A stretch of 64,000 nt of DNA from Bacillus sp. BA3 (GCA_002835675.1 PIZR01000005.1:62001-126000); one strand, 5' to 3'. Numbered from the stretch's first letter, positions 9,087 through 18,826 are shown. Made by a program: numbers and translations. Notes: generated by a model from the letters alone, not told the origin.

Positions 9087-9872
9087 TTAACTTTGCGATT
9101 TTCGGAAACCGGCATCCTGTGCGTCCTGTTCGGTACAAAACATTTCTTCTGGTTTAGTTATTTCGTAATATTGGCCCGAAGGAATGTGATATATTTTATT
9201 GCCTTTAGAGTTTATATTCCCTTTAATTTGCGGGTTACTGCAAGATCCAGTCAGATTTTCCACTGTTACTTCTTTTGACTGGGAATCATCAAACCCCTTT
9301 GAAGTTGCATAGTTTTCAATAGACCAAATACCGATTTCGTCTTTTTGGGCTTGTTTCTGAGTATCTTCCAATTCTTCAAGATATTTCGTGTTCGGTGCAT
9401 AAACATAAGCTACCCTTGCCAGTCCTTTTTCCAGCAGGAGTTTATTCACCATTTTGCCATCAACATAAAAATAGGCCAGCAGCCGGCCGTATTTATCCCT
9501 TTCACCTATGCCGGTTTCTACTTCCACTTCAGAGCCCGCAGGCATGAGTTCCTTGGCGAACTTGCTTGCTTCAGGTCCAAAAGGCTGAACGGGCTTGGAT
9601 GGGTGCACGGTTTCTGGAGTATCTACCAAAAGGAGCCTGACCGTTTCTTCATTTCCATTATCCATTTTGATTTTTACTGTATCTCCGTCAACAACTTTGA
9701 TGATCTCGGCTGTGAATGTCTTGCCTTTTTCTTCATTTGAAATTGAATCTTCCTGTTTGGATTGATTAATCTGGTCATCTGATGCTGCCTGGCAGCCAGA
9801 CAACGTAATCAGGCAAAGTGCAGCCAGGAGAAAAACATTCAGATAAGAATGTAACAAGGAATTTCCGTTCAT
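9087..9872 (-). CDS. Secreted/lipoprotein thermonuclease with C-terminal Cys domain
   Basis: A 261-residue exported nuclease. A signal peptide ends in lipobox LITLSGC. The staphylococcal-nuclease domain follows (about residues 50-185), with KVVDGDTVKI (calcium Asp), VRLLLVDTPE (catalytic Arg and Glu) and ERDKYGRLLAY (second catalytic Arg) all present, so it should be an active Ca-dependent DNase/RNase. The C-terminus (about residues 205-255) has two conserved Cys and KGNINSKGNKIYHIPSGQYY, resembling the small cysteine module that often follows SNase domains. ATG 9872 is chosen because GGGGGGAC precedes it. Likely role: degradation of extracellular nucleic acid. Confidence 0.85.
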   Translation of the reverse strand: MNGNSLLHSYLNVFLLAALCLITLSGCQAASDDQINQSKQEDSISNEEKGKTFTAEIIKVVDGDTVKIKMDNGNEETVRLLLVDTPETVHPSKPVQPFGPEASKFAKELMPAGSEVEVETGIGERDKYGRLLAYFYVDGKMVNKLLLEKGLARVAYVYAPNTKYLEELEDTQKQAQKDEIGIWSIENYATSKGFDDSQSKEVTVENLTGSCSNPQIKGNINSKGNKIYHIPSGQYYEITKPEEMFCTEQDAQDAGFRKSQS

Positions 9873-10048
9873 GATAAGTCCCCCCATTTATTAAGGTGTT
9901 TTCCACGTCCGTCATGGATATATTCGGCAGGACTAATACTAACCCATAAAAAAGCGAAAGAAAATGAAAAATTTTACATGCATCGCTACCCCGTATCATG
10001 ATAGTTTCTTATAATGATATGGTGGAGTAAGGGAGGCAGACGTGCAAA

Positions 10049-10681
10049 ATGATATTTAGGCTTGAAAATATTAGGTATAAAGGGATTTTGAAAATTGATG
10101 ATTTGAAAATACCCGCTTGTATGGTTACTTGCTTGACTGGGGAAAGCGGTGCAGGAAAAACCTCACTGCTCCGATTATTGAACAGGATGGATGACCCGGA
10201 TAGCGGTTCGATCTATTATCAGGATCAGCTGCTGGATAAATTCAACCCGATAGAGCTCCGGCGTAAAGTCACAATGCTTTCTCAGGCACCGTTCACTTTA
10301 CCTGGTACGATTGAAGAAAATCTTCAGATTGGCCTGGAATTGACGGAACGGGAAAAAAAGGATAAAGCCGAATTGGTTAAAGCACTTGAAACCGTCCAGT
10401 TGCAGAAGTCTTTAGACGAGGGGGCGGAGAATCTTTCTGGCGGGGAGAAACAGAGGCTGGCACTGGCGAGGCTACTTTTATTGAAACCCGAGGTGTATTT
10501 ACTGGATGAGCCGACCTCGGCTCTCGATGAGGAAGCCGAGCTGACGGTCATGAGCCGTTTTTTAGAAGAAGTAAAGCGGGAAAAAGGAACGGTCATCATG
10601 ATAACCCATTCAAAACAGCTTGCGGACATCTGTGCTGAAAAGAGGATCGTTCTGAAAAAGGCGAAGGAGGGTGACTATTAA
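10049..10681 (+). CDS. ABC transporter ATP-binding protein (FetA/YjkB-like)
   Basis: A 210-residue ABC ATPase: Walker A GESGAGKTS, Q-loop MLSQAPF, signature LSGGEKQR, Walker B VYLLDEPTSALDEE and switch His in MITHSKQ. It is translationally linked to the next gene (its stop overlaps the ATG of the permease), and the pair matches the FetAB/YjkBA layout associated with metal (iron) homeostasis in other bacteria. Substrate is inferred, not shown. Confidence 0.85.
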   Translation: MIFRLENIRYKGILKIDDLKIPACMVTCLTGESGAGKTSLLRLLNRMDDPDSGSIYYQDQLLDKFNPIELRRKVTMLSQAPFTLPGTIEENLQIGLELTEREKKDKAELVKALETVQLQKSLDEGAENLSGGEKQRLALARLLLLKPEVYLLDEPTSALDEEAELTVMSRFLEEVKREKGTVIMITHSKQLADICAEKRIVLKKAKEGDY

Positions 10682-11466
10682 TGGAGGCGAATGGGATAAT
10701 AGATATTGAGTTCTGGCGTCTTTGTGCGGCCTACGTGTTTGTAGTAATCCTGCTCATAATCGTGAAATGGCGCGGGATTTCACGGGAAAAGCAAATCGTG
10801 CTCGCTACGGTACGGATGACGGTCCAACTCGTTCTCGCCGGTTATGTTTTGACATATATCTTTGAAAATCCCCACCCTTTACTTTCTTTGGGATTTCTAT
10901 GTGCGATGTCCCTGTTTTCCATCCATAATATTTTTAAGCAAGTGTCCCATACACTTAATAAGAAAATCAAAAGGATGGTTATCCTAAGTATGTTATCAGG
11001 TCCCATGGCTGCCTTGTTTTATTTTAATGTGGTCGTGATCCATTTCACCCCATGGTATGAGCCGAGGTATTTCATTCCAATTGCTGGAATGATCGTGGGA
11101 AATGCGATGACAGGAGTGACATTGGCGCTTAAAAACCTCCATGATGGGATTAGCAGTAATCATGAAAAGGTAGAAGCGATGCTGATGCTTGGAGCGACTC
11201 CAGCGAGGGCTGTTAAGAAATATGTGGATGCTGCATTCGACTCGGCAGTGCTCCCGACTTTGAACAATATGCTCGGGATGGGGATTATCTTCCTACCAGG
11301 AATGATGACAGGGCAAATCCTGTCGGGGATAAGCCCGCTAATCGCTATTGAGTACCAGATTGCGATACTAATCGGGATTCTCGGAAGTGTTTCATTAACG
11401 GTGGTCCTTTTCATTATGCTGAGTTTCAGGGCTTTTTTTACCAAAAATGCACAGCTGTCCATTTAA
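10681..11466 (+). CDS. UPF0014 (FetB/YjkA) ABC permease
   Basis: A 261-residue membrane protein with about seven helices. The cytoplasmic loop EAMLMLGATPARAVKKYVDAAFDSAVLP is the coupling region of the UPF0014 family, and FLPGMMTGQILSG follows, as in FetB. It starts in the one-base overlap with the ATPase gene. FetAB in E. coli is reported to export iron under oxidative stress; the same role here is by family only. Confidence 0.85.
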   Translation: MEANGIIDIEFWRLCAAYVFVVILLIIVKWRGISREKQIVLATVRMTVQLVLAGYVLTYIFENPHPLLSLGFLCAMSLFSIHNIFKQVSHTLNKKIKRMVILSMLSGPMAALFYFNVVVIHFTPWYEPRYFIPIAGMIVGNAMTGVTLALKNLHDGISSNHEKVEAMLMLGATPARAVKKYVDAAFDSAVLPTLNNMLGMGIIFLPGMMTGQILSGISPLIAIEYQIAILIGILGSVSLTVVLFIMLSFRAFFTKNAQLSI

Positions 11467-11492
11467 ACATTGAAGAATCTGAAAAGTAATAG

Positions 11493-11521
11493 TTGCAGTT
11501 CCTTCTATATTTTTGTACTAT
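11493..11521 (+). promoter_or_regulatory. Candidate sigma-A promoter for ptsHI
   Basis: TTGCAG at 11493, a 17-base spacer, and TACTAT at 11516. It lies about 160 bases before ptsH. No ptsG gene precedes ptsH here. Confidence 0.45.
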
Positions 11522-11679
11522 TTTGTAGGTACCAATAGTTTTGGTTTGTTTGTTGGGAATGATAATGCTATCCTGATAAGGAAAAGGGCATTTCTTTTTT
11601 TCGTTTCTTTCCTGATGGATGGAGAAAACCCCTTACATAACCTATTTTTGTTAATTTATCTTAAAGGAGATTGATTTAT

Positions 11680-11946
11680 ATGGTAGAAAAAACATTTACA
11701 GTAACTGCAGAAACAGGAATTCACGCTCGTCCGGCTACATTGCTTGTACAAGCTGCAGGAAAATTTGATTCAGAAATAAACCTTGCTTATAAAGAGAAAA
11801 AAGTAAACCTTAAGTCCATTATGGGTGTAATGTCTCTAGGTATTGGCAAAGGGGCGGAAATTACGATTTCTGCTGAAGGAAGCGATGAAAATGATGCACT
11901 AAACACACTTGCTGAAACGTTAAACAGAGAAGGATTAGCAGAATAA
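11680..11946 (+). CDS. ptsH: HPr phosphocarrier protein of the PTS
   Basis: An 88-residue cytoplasmic phosphocarrier. TGIHARPAT holds the active His-15 phosphorylated by enzyme [12 protein letters not shown] holds the regulatory Ser-46 that HPr kinase modifies in Firmicutes for CcpA-mediated catabolite repression. ATG 11680 has AAAGGAGA nine bases upstream; a TTG nine bases earlier is in frame but overlaps the RBS spacer. The stop overlaps the ptsI start. Confidence 0.97.
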   Translation: MVEKTFTVTAETGIHARPATLLVQAAGKFDSEINLAYKEKKVNLKSIMGVMSLGIGKGAEITISAEGSDENDALNTLAETLNREGLAE

Positions 11947-13664
11947 TGTCCACTTTGATTAGTGGAATAGCAGCTTCAAACGGAATAGCCATCGCTAAAG
12001 CCTATCGACTGACTGAGCCAGATTTATCGATTGAAAAAAAAAGCATAGAAGATGTCGGGGCTGAAATATCCCGTTTTAAGGAAGCTATTCAAAAGTCAAC
12101 AAATGAATTGGAGATAATCAGGGATAAAGCCGAAAAAGATTTAGGGGCCGATAAAGCCGCTATCTTTGACGCACACCTGCTTGTTTTGGCTGATCCGGAA
12201 CTTATCACTCCAATTCAGGATAAAATACAATCAGAAGGCGTCAACGCTGAGTTTTCCTTAAATGAAACCGCAAGCATGTTCATTACGATGTTTGAACAAA
12301 TGGATAATGAATACATGAAGGAACGTGCGGCGGATATCCGTGACGTCACGAAACGGGTTCTGTCACATCTTTTAGGTGTTCATATTCCTAATCCGAGCAT
12401 GATTGCTGAAGAAGTGATCATCATTGCGGAGGATTTGACTCCATCCGATACAGCACAGTTGAATCCGGCATATGTTAAAGGATTTACGACAGATATTGGT
12501 GGACGTACATCCCATTCAGCCATAATGGCACGTTCATTGGAAATTCCAGCAGTCGTTGGAGCGAAGTCAGTGACCTCGTCCATTGAAAATGGTGACTTGG
12601 TCATAATTGACGGGCTAAAGGGTGAAGTTCACATCAATCCTACTCCTGAACTCGTGAAACGCTACGAAGAGGAGCAGGAAGCCTATGCCATGCAAAAGGC
12701 TGAGTGGGCTAAGCTGGTTAATGAAAAAACCGTTACAAATGATGGCCATCATGTGGAATTGGCAGCCAATATTGGTACGCCGAAAGATCTTGAGGGCGTT
12801 CATCAAAATGGCGGTGAAGGCATCGGGTTATATCGTACGGAATTTCTTTATATGGGCAGAAATGACTTTCCAAGTGAAGAAGAACAGTTCGAGGCATACA
12901 AAGCGGTGCTGGAAGGAATGTCAGGTAAGCCTGTAGTCGTCAGAACGCTTGATATTGGCGGGGACAAGGAGCTGCCATATTTAGAGCTTCCTAAGGAAAT
13001 GAATCCTTTCCTTGGATACCGTGCTATACGCCTATGCTTAAATGAGCAGGAGATTTTCCGGACTCAGCTCCGTGCCCTGCTTCGTGCAAGCATTTACGGA
13101 GATTTGAAAATCATGTTCCCGATGATTGCCACGCTTGCTGAATTCCGCGAAGCTAAAGCCGTTTTGGCTGAAGTTAGGCAGGAATTGCTTGATAATGGTG
13201 TTCAAGTTGCCGAAAAAATTGAAGTCGGAATCATGGTTGAAATCCCTTCAACTGCAGTGATGGCGGATATTTTTGCTAAGGAAGTCGATTTCTTCAGCAT
13301 TGGCACTAATGACTTGATTCAATATACGATGGCCGCTGACCGAATGAATGAGAGAGTATCCTATTTATATCAACCATACAATCCAGCGATTTTACGCCTG
13401 GTTAAAATGGTAATAGATGCAGCTCATAAAGAAGGGAAATGGGCCGGAATGTGCGGGGAAATGGCTGGAGATGAAGTGGCCATACCGATATTGATCGGAT
13501 TGGGCCTTGATGAATTCTCAATGAGTGCCACTTCGATTTTAAAAGCACGTTCTCTAATTAGCCAACTTTCACTTGAAGAGATGAAAAAACTATCTCAGGA
13601 AGTTTTAGGGCTTGATACGAATGATAATGTGAAAGAAGCGGTAGTTAACGCTTTGAAGAAATAA
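11946..13664 (+). CDS. ptsI: PTS enzyme I (phosphoenolpyruvate-protein phosphotransferase)
   Basis: A 572-residue enzyme, normal length for the family, that moves phosphate from PEP to HPr. The phosphohistidine domain has [20 protein letters not shown]; the C-terminal PEP-binding barrel has [21 protein letters not shown] and the active Cys in [13 protein letters not shown]. It overlaps ptsH by one base (TAATG), so the two are co-translated. In B. subtilis ptsG precedes ptsHI; here FetAB-like genes do. Confidence 0.97.
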   Translation: MSTLISGIAASNGIAIAKAYRLTEPDLSIEKKSIEDVGAEISRFKEAIQKSTNELEIIRDKAEKDLGADKAAIFDAHLLVLADPELITPIQDKIQSEGVNAEFSLNETASMFITMFEQMDNEYMKERAADIRDVTKRVLSHLLGVHIPNPSMIAEEVIIIAEDLTPSDTAQLNPAYVKGFTTDIGGRTSHSAIMARSLEIPAVVGAKSVTSSIENGDLVIIDGLKGEVHINPTPELVKRYEEEQEAYAMQKAEWAKLVNEKTVTNDGHHVELAANIGTPKDLEGVHQNGGEGIGLYRTEFLYMGRNDFPSEEEQFEAYKAVLEGMSGKPVVVRTLDIGGDKELPYLELPKEMNPFLGYRAIRLCLNEQEIFRTQLRALLRASIYGDLKIMFPMIATLAEFREAKAVLAEVRQELLDNGVQVAEKIEVGIMVEIPSTAVMADIFAKEVDFFSIGTNDLIQYTMAADRMNERVSYLYQPYNPAILRLVKMVIDAAHKEGKWAGMCGEMAGDEVAIPILIGLGLDEFSMSATSILKARSLISQLSLEEMKKLSQEVLGLDTNDNVKEAVVNALKK

Positions 13665-13680
13665 ATATATCAGGAAAAAC

Positions 13681-13713
13681 GCACCCCATCCACAGAACCT
13701 TCGGATGGGGTGC
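13681..13713 (+). terminator. Hairpin after ptsI, without clear T-tract
   Basis: GCACCCCATCC / GGATGGGGTGC, 11-bp stem with an 11-base loop, 16 bases after the ptsI stop. The missing U-run makes it either a weak terminator or an mRNA 3-prime stabiliser. Confidence 0.5.
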
Positions 13714-13840
13714 TGTCCTGTAATTCTTGCTTGATTATTTGAGAAAAAATGTTTATTGCTTCAAAATGGGGGTAAATAAAAAGCAAGCACAGTTGTTTAG
13801 CTCTATTAGGGCAGCTGACATTCTCATTTCCCCCTTTGAC

Positions 13841-13872
13841 GCCGGTTGGGTTATCCAACCGGCTATTTTTTG
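13841..13872 (+). terminator. Intrinsic terminator
   Basis: GCCGGTTGG / CCAACCGGC with a 5-base loop and TATTTTTT tail; probably the main end of the ptsHI transcript. The 125 bases between the two hairpins hold no credible gene. Confidence 0.75.
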
Positions 13873-13971
13873 TAAATAAAAATCACAATAATGATTATTC
13901 AGATTTTTCACTTTACGGTTATGACGATATAATGGAATTATGATTTTAAGAAATTGGAGGTTAAATATTAT

Positions 13972-14757
13972 ATGGAATTACATTTGGAAAAGAAAAATGC
14001 CTTGATTTTAGCTTCAAGTCAAGGTTTGGGGAAGGCTATGGCAGCTGAATTGGTTAAGGAAGGGGCAAATGTCATGCTGGCAAGCCGTGATGGAGAAAAG
14101 CTTGCCGCCGTACAAAGGGAATTATCGCAGCTTGGGACGGGTAAAGTTTCTTATAAGGTAACGGATATAACAAAAGCTGAAGATATTAAAAGCCTGGTTG
14201 GGCAAACTGCTGAGGAATTCGGCGGTATCGACATTCTTATTAATAACGCCGGAGGTCCTCCAGGGGGTTCATTTACGGATTTCAATGATGAAGAATGGCA
14301 ACAATCCTTCGAACTTAATTTACTAAGTTTCATCAGGACGATCCGTGAAAGCTTGCCACATTTAAAAAAACAGGGCGGGAAAATCGTTAATATTGCTTCT
14401 TCATCCATTAAGGAACCGATTCCAGGATTGATATTATCGAATACATTCCGGACGGCAATCGTTGGATTGTCAAAGACGTTAGCTTCAGAATTAGCACCGG
14501 ACCGGATTTTGATCAATACAGTCGGTCCAGGAAGAATCGCAACAGACCGCGTTCAGCACCTTGATGAAATGAATGCGGAGAAACAAGGCGTCACTCCTGA
14601 GGAGGTGACTGAACAATCGATTAACAAAATCCCTCTTGGCCGTTATGGGGAACCCGAGGAATTTGCAAGGTTCGTTACTTTCCTTGTTTCAGGCGCTAAT
14701 ACATATTTAACGGGCCAGTCGTATTTAGTTGACGGAGGAATGATAAAGTCCATTTAA
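13972..14757 (+). CDS. SDR-family oxidoreductase (3-oxoacyl-ACP reductase-like)
   Basis: A 261-residue NAD(P)-dependent short-chain dehydrogenase. The nucleotide-binding loop is atypical, ASSQGLGKA instead of TGxxxGxG; NNAGGPPGG is the NNAG motif; the catalytic Ser is in NIASSSIKEP. At the usual YxxxK position the sequence reads NTFRTAIVGLSK, so the catalytic Tyr is replaced by Phe and the Lys by Thr/Ala-type residues; this is a known feature of one subgroup of SDRs with GGPP motifs. ATG 13972 follows TTGGAGG. Substrate unknown; it may share a transcript with the next gene. Confidence 0.8.
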   Translation: MELHLEKKNALILASSQGLGKAMAAELVKEGANVMLASRDGEKLAAVQRELSQLGTGKVSYKVTDITKAEDIKSLVGQTAEEFGGIDILINNAGGPPGGSFTDFNDEEWQQSFELNLLSFIRTIRESLPHLKKQGGKIVNIASSSIKEPIPGLILSNTFRTAIVGLSKTLASELAPDRILINTVGPGRIATDRVQHLDEMNAEKQGVTPEEVTEQSINKIPLGRYGEPEEFARFVTFLVSGANTYLTGQSYLVDGGMIKSI

Positions 14758-14795
14758 GACTTTTTGAAACAAAATGATTGGGAGGAATCTGCAAT

Positions 14796-15665
14796 ATGCA
14801 ATCGAACAAAGTGATCGGCTTCATTGGTTTAGGAGTTATGGGAAAAAGCATGGCCGCAAATCTTCTTAAGGCGGGATTTGAGGTGTTTGTTTATACAAGG
14901 ACGAAAGATAAGGCAAGTGAGCTGCTCTCACAGGGAGCGAAGTGGGCATCTGCACCTAAGGAAATTGCGCAGAGAGCCAATGTGATCATTTCCATGGTGG
15001 GATACCCTAGTGATGTGGAAGAAATCTCTCTGGGGGAAAATGGGCTTATCGAGAACGGGAAACAAGGAACCCATTTAATCGATATGACGACATCCACTCC
15101 ATCTTTGGCAGTGAAAATTGCAGAAGAAGCCAAGAAAAGGGGCATGGAATCATTGGATGCACCGGTTTCCGGAGGAGATATCGGTGCTCGTGATGCGAAG
15201 CTTACGATCATGGTCGGCGGGTCTAGTGAGGCATTTGAAGCTGTCATGCCCATTTTTGATATCATTGGCAGCAATGTTGTCCATCAAGGCCCGGCTGGCT
15301 CAGGACAGCATACGAAAATGTGCAATCAAATCGCCATTGCATCCAATATGATCGGAGTGACTGAAGCGATTTCCTATGCCAAAAAGGCCGGATTGGATCC
15401 GGACCGGGTTTTAAGGAGCATATCATCGGGTTCCGCCGGAAGCTGGTCACTGTCCAATCTTGTGCCGCGAATGGTTGAAGGGGATTTTGAACCTGGTTTT
15501 TATATCAAGCACTTTATCAAGGATATGAAGATTGCACTTGATGAAGCGGAAAGAATGGGAATGGACGCTCCTGGATTAAGCCTAAGCAAATCCCTATATG
15601 AGGGGCTGGCAGAAGCTGGCGAGGAAAATAGCGGTACACAAGCATTATATAAACATTATAATTAG
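14796..15665 (+). CDS. ykwC: 3-hydroxyisobutyrate dehydrogenase-family oxidoreductase YkwC
   Basis: A 289-residue NAD(P)-dependent beta-hydroxyacid dehydrogenase. N-terminal Rossmann motif GFIGLGVMGKSMA, substrate motif DAPVSGGDIGA, catalytic region GPAGSGQHTKMCNQ with the Lys, and C-terminal helical domain ending in LAEAGEENSGTQALY. It closely follows my recollection of B. subtilis YkwC. Physiological substrate unknown. ATG 14796 has GGGAGGAA upstream; it lies 38 bases after the SDR gene, probably co-transcribed. Confidence 0.88.
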   Translation: MQSNKVIGFIGLGVMGKSMAANLLKAGFEVFVYTRTKDKASELLSQGAKWASAPKEIAQRANVIISMVGYPSDVEEISLGENGLIENGKQGTHLIDMTTSTPSLAVKIAEEAKKRGMESLDAPVSGGDIGARDAKLTIMVGGSSEAFEAVMPIFDIIGSNVVHQGPAGSGQHTKMCNQIAIASNMIGVTEAISYAKKAGLDPDRVLRSISSGSAGSWSLSNLVPRMVEGDFEPGFYIKHFIKDMKIALDEAERMGMDAPGLSLSKSLYEGLAEAGEENSGTQALYKHYN

Positions 15666-15729
15666 TGCTAGCATTTCTATATCATGAATAAGCTGATAGC
15701 GACAGCCTTTACAAAAAGGAGTGAAAGCT

Positions 15730-16095
15730 ATGGGCGAATTCGATGATATCAATATGAAATTCCAGGAATTAGAAGATGGTCGATATATTGTAAGGATTGA
15801 AGGTTTTAAGCGAGAAAAAACCATTCACCAAACAAAGCCCATTCGTTGGGATCTGAAATTAATGAATGAAAGTCCGCTGATACTGCCGGTGAAATTCAGT
15901 CATATCGAAACGAATGCCGGTTTTCAGATCCTGATGCGCGAATTGAAGAGTTTAGGTTTTTCAAAGCCGCGCTCCGCAAAGGAATTTGAAGAAGTGATGG
16001 CTGATTTACTTGGGTCAATCGTTGAAGTGAGCCTTACCACGACAAATAAGGAAGAGGGATATCGGGAAATTCGTTTCTTACGGAGGTTGTATTAA
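15730..16095 (+). CDS. Hypothetical protein, unknown family
   Basis: A 121-residue soluble protein with an AAGGAGTG RBS seven bases before ATG 15730. It appears beta-rich at the N-terminus (RYIVRIEGFKREKT, RWDLKLMNESPLILPVKF) and ends REIRFLRRLY. The general pattern recalls phage-type single-strand-binding-like small proteins, but I cannot name a family. It ends before a terminator shared with the convergent patA. Confidence 0.6.
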   Translation: MGEFDDINMKFQELEDGRYIVRIEGFKREKTIHQTKPIRWDLKLMNESPLILPVKFSHIETNAGFQILMRELKSLGFSKPRSAKEFEEVMADLLGSIVEVSLTTTNKEEGYREIRFLRRLY

Positions 16096-16145
16096 TTGAC
16101 TGACTTGGTGAAAAACCTTCGGTAGCATACAACTTTGAAAATAGG

Positions 16146-16192
16146 AAAGCAGCCTTCAATTGTTCATTCAATTGAAGGCCGCTTTATTTTCG
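16146..16192. terminator. Bidirectional terminator between 15730 gene and patA
   Basis: AAAGCaGCCTTCAATTG / CAATTGAAGGCcGCTTT with T-rich flanks on both sides. Confidence 0.85.
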
Positions 16193-16193
16193 G

Positions 16194-17342
16194 TTACTTT
16201 ATGGCTAAAAAAGCCTCGATACGATCCAAAGCCTTTTCAAGGGTTTCCATGGAATATGCATAAGATATCCTGAAGTACCCTTCACCAAGGGGAGAGAATG
16301 CATCTCCAGGGACCACTGCCACTTTTTCCTGTTGAACAAGCTTAAGGCAAAAATCAAGCGAAGAGGCATAGCCTTCAGGCAGCTTTATAAAAAAGTAAAA
16401 GGCACCATTTGGTTTGACTACTTCCAGATTCATCGCTTGTAAGCGGCTGAATACGTATTCCCGTCTCCTTGCATACTCAGTCTTCATGGGGATTGCATCA
16501 TCTCTGCCTGCCGTCAATGCTGCCAAGGCAGCTCTCTGCGATATGGAGGCGGCACAGGTCACATTGTATTGGTGAACCTTCAGGAGATGCTGAGAGATGG
16601 CTGCAGGCGCAAACAGAAGGCCGATTCTCCACCCGGTCATGGAATGGGACTTGGACAGTCCGTTCAGGACGATGGTTTGTTCTTTTAAGAAAGTGCCAAT
16701 CGAAACATGCTCCTGATCGAATACCAGTTCACTGTATATCTCGTCAGCCAATATGAAGATGTCCTTGCCCCTGACAAGTTCGGCAATGTCCAATAATTCT
16801 TCGGCAGATAATGTAACCCCGGTCGGATTCGATGGATAGGGCAGAACGATGCACCGGGTATGCTCAGTTATGTATTTTTCAAGTATATCAGCAGTCAAAC
16901 GAAATCCATTTTTTGTTGTATCGGCATAAACAGGTGTTGCCTCGCACATCTTTATGATGGGTTCGTATCCCGGATATACCGGACCCGGTAATATTACTTC
17001 GTTCCCTGGGGTGAGGATCGTCCGGAACGTAATGTCTATGCCTTCGCTGGCACCAGAGGTCACTATCACTTCATTCTCCGGATCATAGTTAAGCTTGTAT
17101 TTATCCTTTACATAATTTGAAGCGGCTTCCCGTAATTCCAAATAGCCCGCATTGTGAGTATAAACGGTATAGTCATTATTGATGGCATGTTTTGCAGCTT
17201 GTTTAATATGCATCGGAGTTGGAAAGTCAGGCTGTCCTATCGTTAAGGAAATGGTGCCTTCGATATCAGCTACCATATTGTAGAATTTACGGATTCCTGA
17301 TATTTTAACGTCTTTTACTAGAGGGTTTATTAAATGTTCCAT
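16194..17342 (-). CDS. patA: Aminotransferase A, PatA
   Basis: A 382-residue PLP-dependent class I/II aminotransferase. PSNPTGV, DEIYSELVF and the Schiff-base Lys in NGLSKSHSMTGWRIG are intact; the arginine that binds substrate carboxylate is near the C-terminus (GYFRISYA). In B. subtilis PatA is linked to lysine/DAP-related transamination, which fits the dapH-dapL genes elsewhere in the window. RBS AGGGAGGA precedes ATG 17342. Confidence 0.9.
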   Translation of the reverse strand: MEHLINPLVKDVKISGIRKFYNMVADIEGTISLTIGQPDFPTPMHIKQAAKHAINNDYTVYTHNAGYLELREAASNYVKDKYKLNYDPENEVIVTSGASEGIDITFRTILTPGNEVILPGPVYPGYEPIIKMCEATPVYADTTKNGFRLTADILEKYITEHTRCIVLPYPSNPTGVTLSAEELLDIAELVRGKDIFILADEIYSELVFDQEHVSIGTFLKEQTIVLNGLSKSHSMTGWRIGLLFAPAAISQHLLKVHQYNVTCAASISQRAALAALTAGRDDAIPMKTEYARRREYVFSRLQAMNLEVVKPNGAFYFFIKLPEGYASSLDFCLKLVQQEKVAVVPGDAFSPLGEGYFRISYAYSMETLEKALDRIEAFLAIK

Positions 17343-17499
17343 CTATGAATATCCTCCCTTTTCTTACTACATGAATTATGTACAATGTTTGACTCATTCA
17401 TTCTATTTTATCATTTAGTTTGGAGGGGGGAGAAAACTTTTTGAGATTAATGAATTAAAGGTATAATGTATGATAAGAAAATTTTGAGGGTTGATACAT

Positions 17500-18474
17500 A
17501 TGATAAGGACTTGCGCAATAACTTCTAATCATGAAGTCAGTTTTGGTTTACCGCTAACCGAAATGAATAATTCGGATATTGAGTGGTACTGGGTGGATTT
17601 TTCCAATCCCACAAACAAGGAAATCGAACTTTTAACCAATCATTTTCACTTTCATCCGCTGGCAATCGAAGACTGCCTGGATGATTTTAACCAACGTCCC
17701 AAAATGGATTTTTATGAGGGCTACCAATTTCTTGTGATACATGCTCTAAGGGAGAAGGTATCTAAAGCAGTGGAATTGGATATGTTTGTTGGTGAAAAAT
17801 GGATAGTCAGTTTTCATAAGGAAGACATGCTTGAACTGGAAAAAGTATGGGAAGAAATTGCTGGTAATAAAATGTTGAAGCAAAGTCCCTTTTTCTTGAT
17901 GCATAGGATAATTGACAGGATCGTCGATGAATTTTTCCCGCCTGTTTATAAAATAGAAAGCGAATTGGGCAGCATTGAGGAAAATACTGAAAATGACACG
18001 ATTAACGAATTGATGGATCAGCTTTTCGATTTACGTACAGATATGTCCAAGCTCCGTCGGACCATATTGCCGATGCGTGATTTATTGTACAGAATGATCT
18101 CATCAGAGCGTCTGAATTACTTGAAGGATCAGCACCTTTATTTTAATGATGTGTACGATCATCTTCTTAAATTGACTGAAATGCTTGAATCGTATCGAGA
18201 TTTTTCGTCAGATATCCGAGATAGCTATTTGTCTGTGAACTCTAATAATATGAATTCAACGATGATGACATTGACTGTCATCACTACCATTTTCATGCCG
18301 CTGACCTTCATAGTGGGCGTATACGGGATGAATTTTGAATATATGCCGGAATTAAATTGGCATTATGGCTATTTCCTCATTCTTGGAATGATGGGCGGAA
18401 TTGCCTTGATGATGTTTTTATTCTTTGTTAAAAAAGGATGGCTCAATCCAAAGAAAAGGTCGCGAAGGAGATGA
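17500..18474 (+). CDS. CorA-family magnesium transporter
   Basis: A 324-residue CorA-type channel. A soluble cytoplasmic funnel (starting after ATG 17500) with long helices is followed by two C-terminal membrane helices; the selectivity motif YGMN sits between them (IVGVYGMNFEYMPELNW), and the C-terminus is basic (KKRSRRR). Expected to be a homopentameric Mg2+ or Co2+ uptake channel. The start is ATG 17500 with TTGAGGG upstream rather than the in-frame TTG at 17491. Confidence 0.9.
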   Translation: MIRTCAITSNHEVSFGLPLTEMNNSDIEWYWVDFSNPTNKEIELLTNHFHFHPLAIEDCLDDFNQRPKMDFYEGYQFLVIHALREKVSKAVELDMFVGEKWIVSFHKEDMLELEKVWEEIAGNKMLKQSPFFLMHRIIDRIVDEFFPPVYKIESELGSIEENTENDTINELMDQLFDLRTDMSKLRRTILPMRDLLYRMISSERLNYLKDQHLYFNDVYDHLLKLTEMLESYRDFSSDIRDSYLSVNSNNMNSTMMTLTVITTIFMPLTFIVGVYGMNFEYMPELNWHYGYFLILGMMGGIALMMFLFFVKKGWLNPKKRSRRR

Positions 18475-18826
18475 AAAGACCCAACTGACCTGCTATTTTA
18501 AGTGGGTTTAGAAGGGCTGCAAGGAGTTATTGCTGATCCACCCAATATGGAGGTTTTTATCGAAGAGACAGCCTTACGATCGATATGATGGCCGGTATGG
18601 CAGTGGTGAATAATGAGAATGGAAAAAGGGACTCTGATGGGTCCCTTTTTAGTTTGGTATTAATAAATAATCACTTCTTGATTCTTTTTTTAGCTGTGCC
18701 CTAAACAAAAGAAATATTTAACCGAATTATTAGGTATGAGTTCATTGATGAAACCATGGTATTTTTCCTAGCGGTTAAATGATTTATGGATTATGAAATG
18801 AAAAAGTAGAAGGGCGAGATGAAACA
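18475..18826. other. Intergenic region, 352 bases
   Basis: Only a terminator (18623-18650) is clear. Bases 18490-18620 look like they could be the decayed 3-prime end of a gene but no frame longer than about 15 codons is convincing. The cheV promoter must lie in 18660-18810. Confidence 0.5.
18623..18651 (+). terminator. Intrinsic terminator
   Basis: AAAAAGGGAC / GTCCCTTTTT, 10-bp stem and T-tract. Confidence 0.8.

Noticed and set aside
13670-13858. Minus-strand frame of 62 codons after ptsI
   Set aside because: It runs through two hairpins, has no RBS and no recognisable composition; best seen as non-coding.
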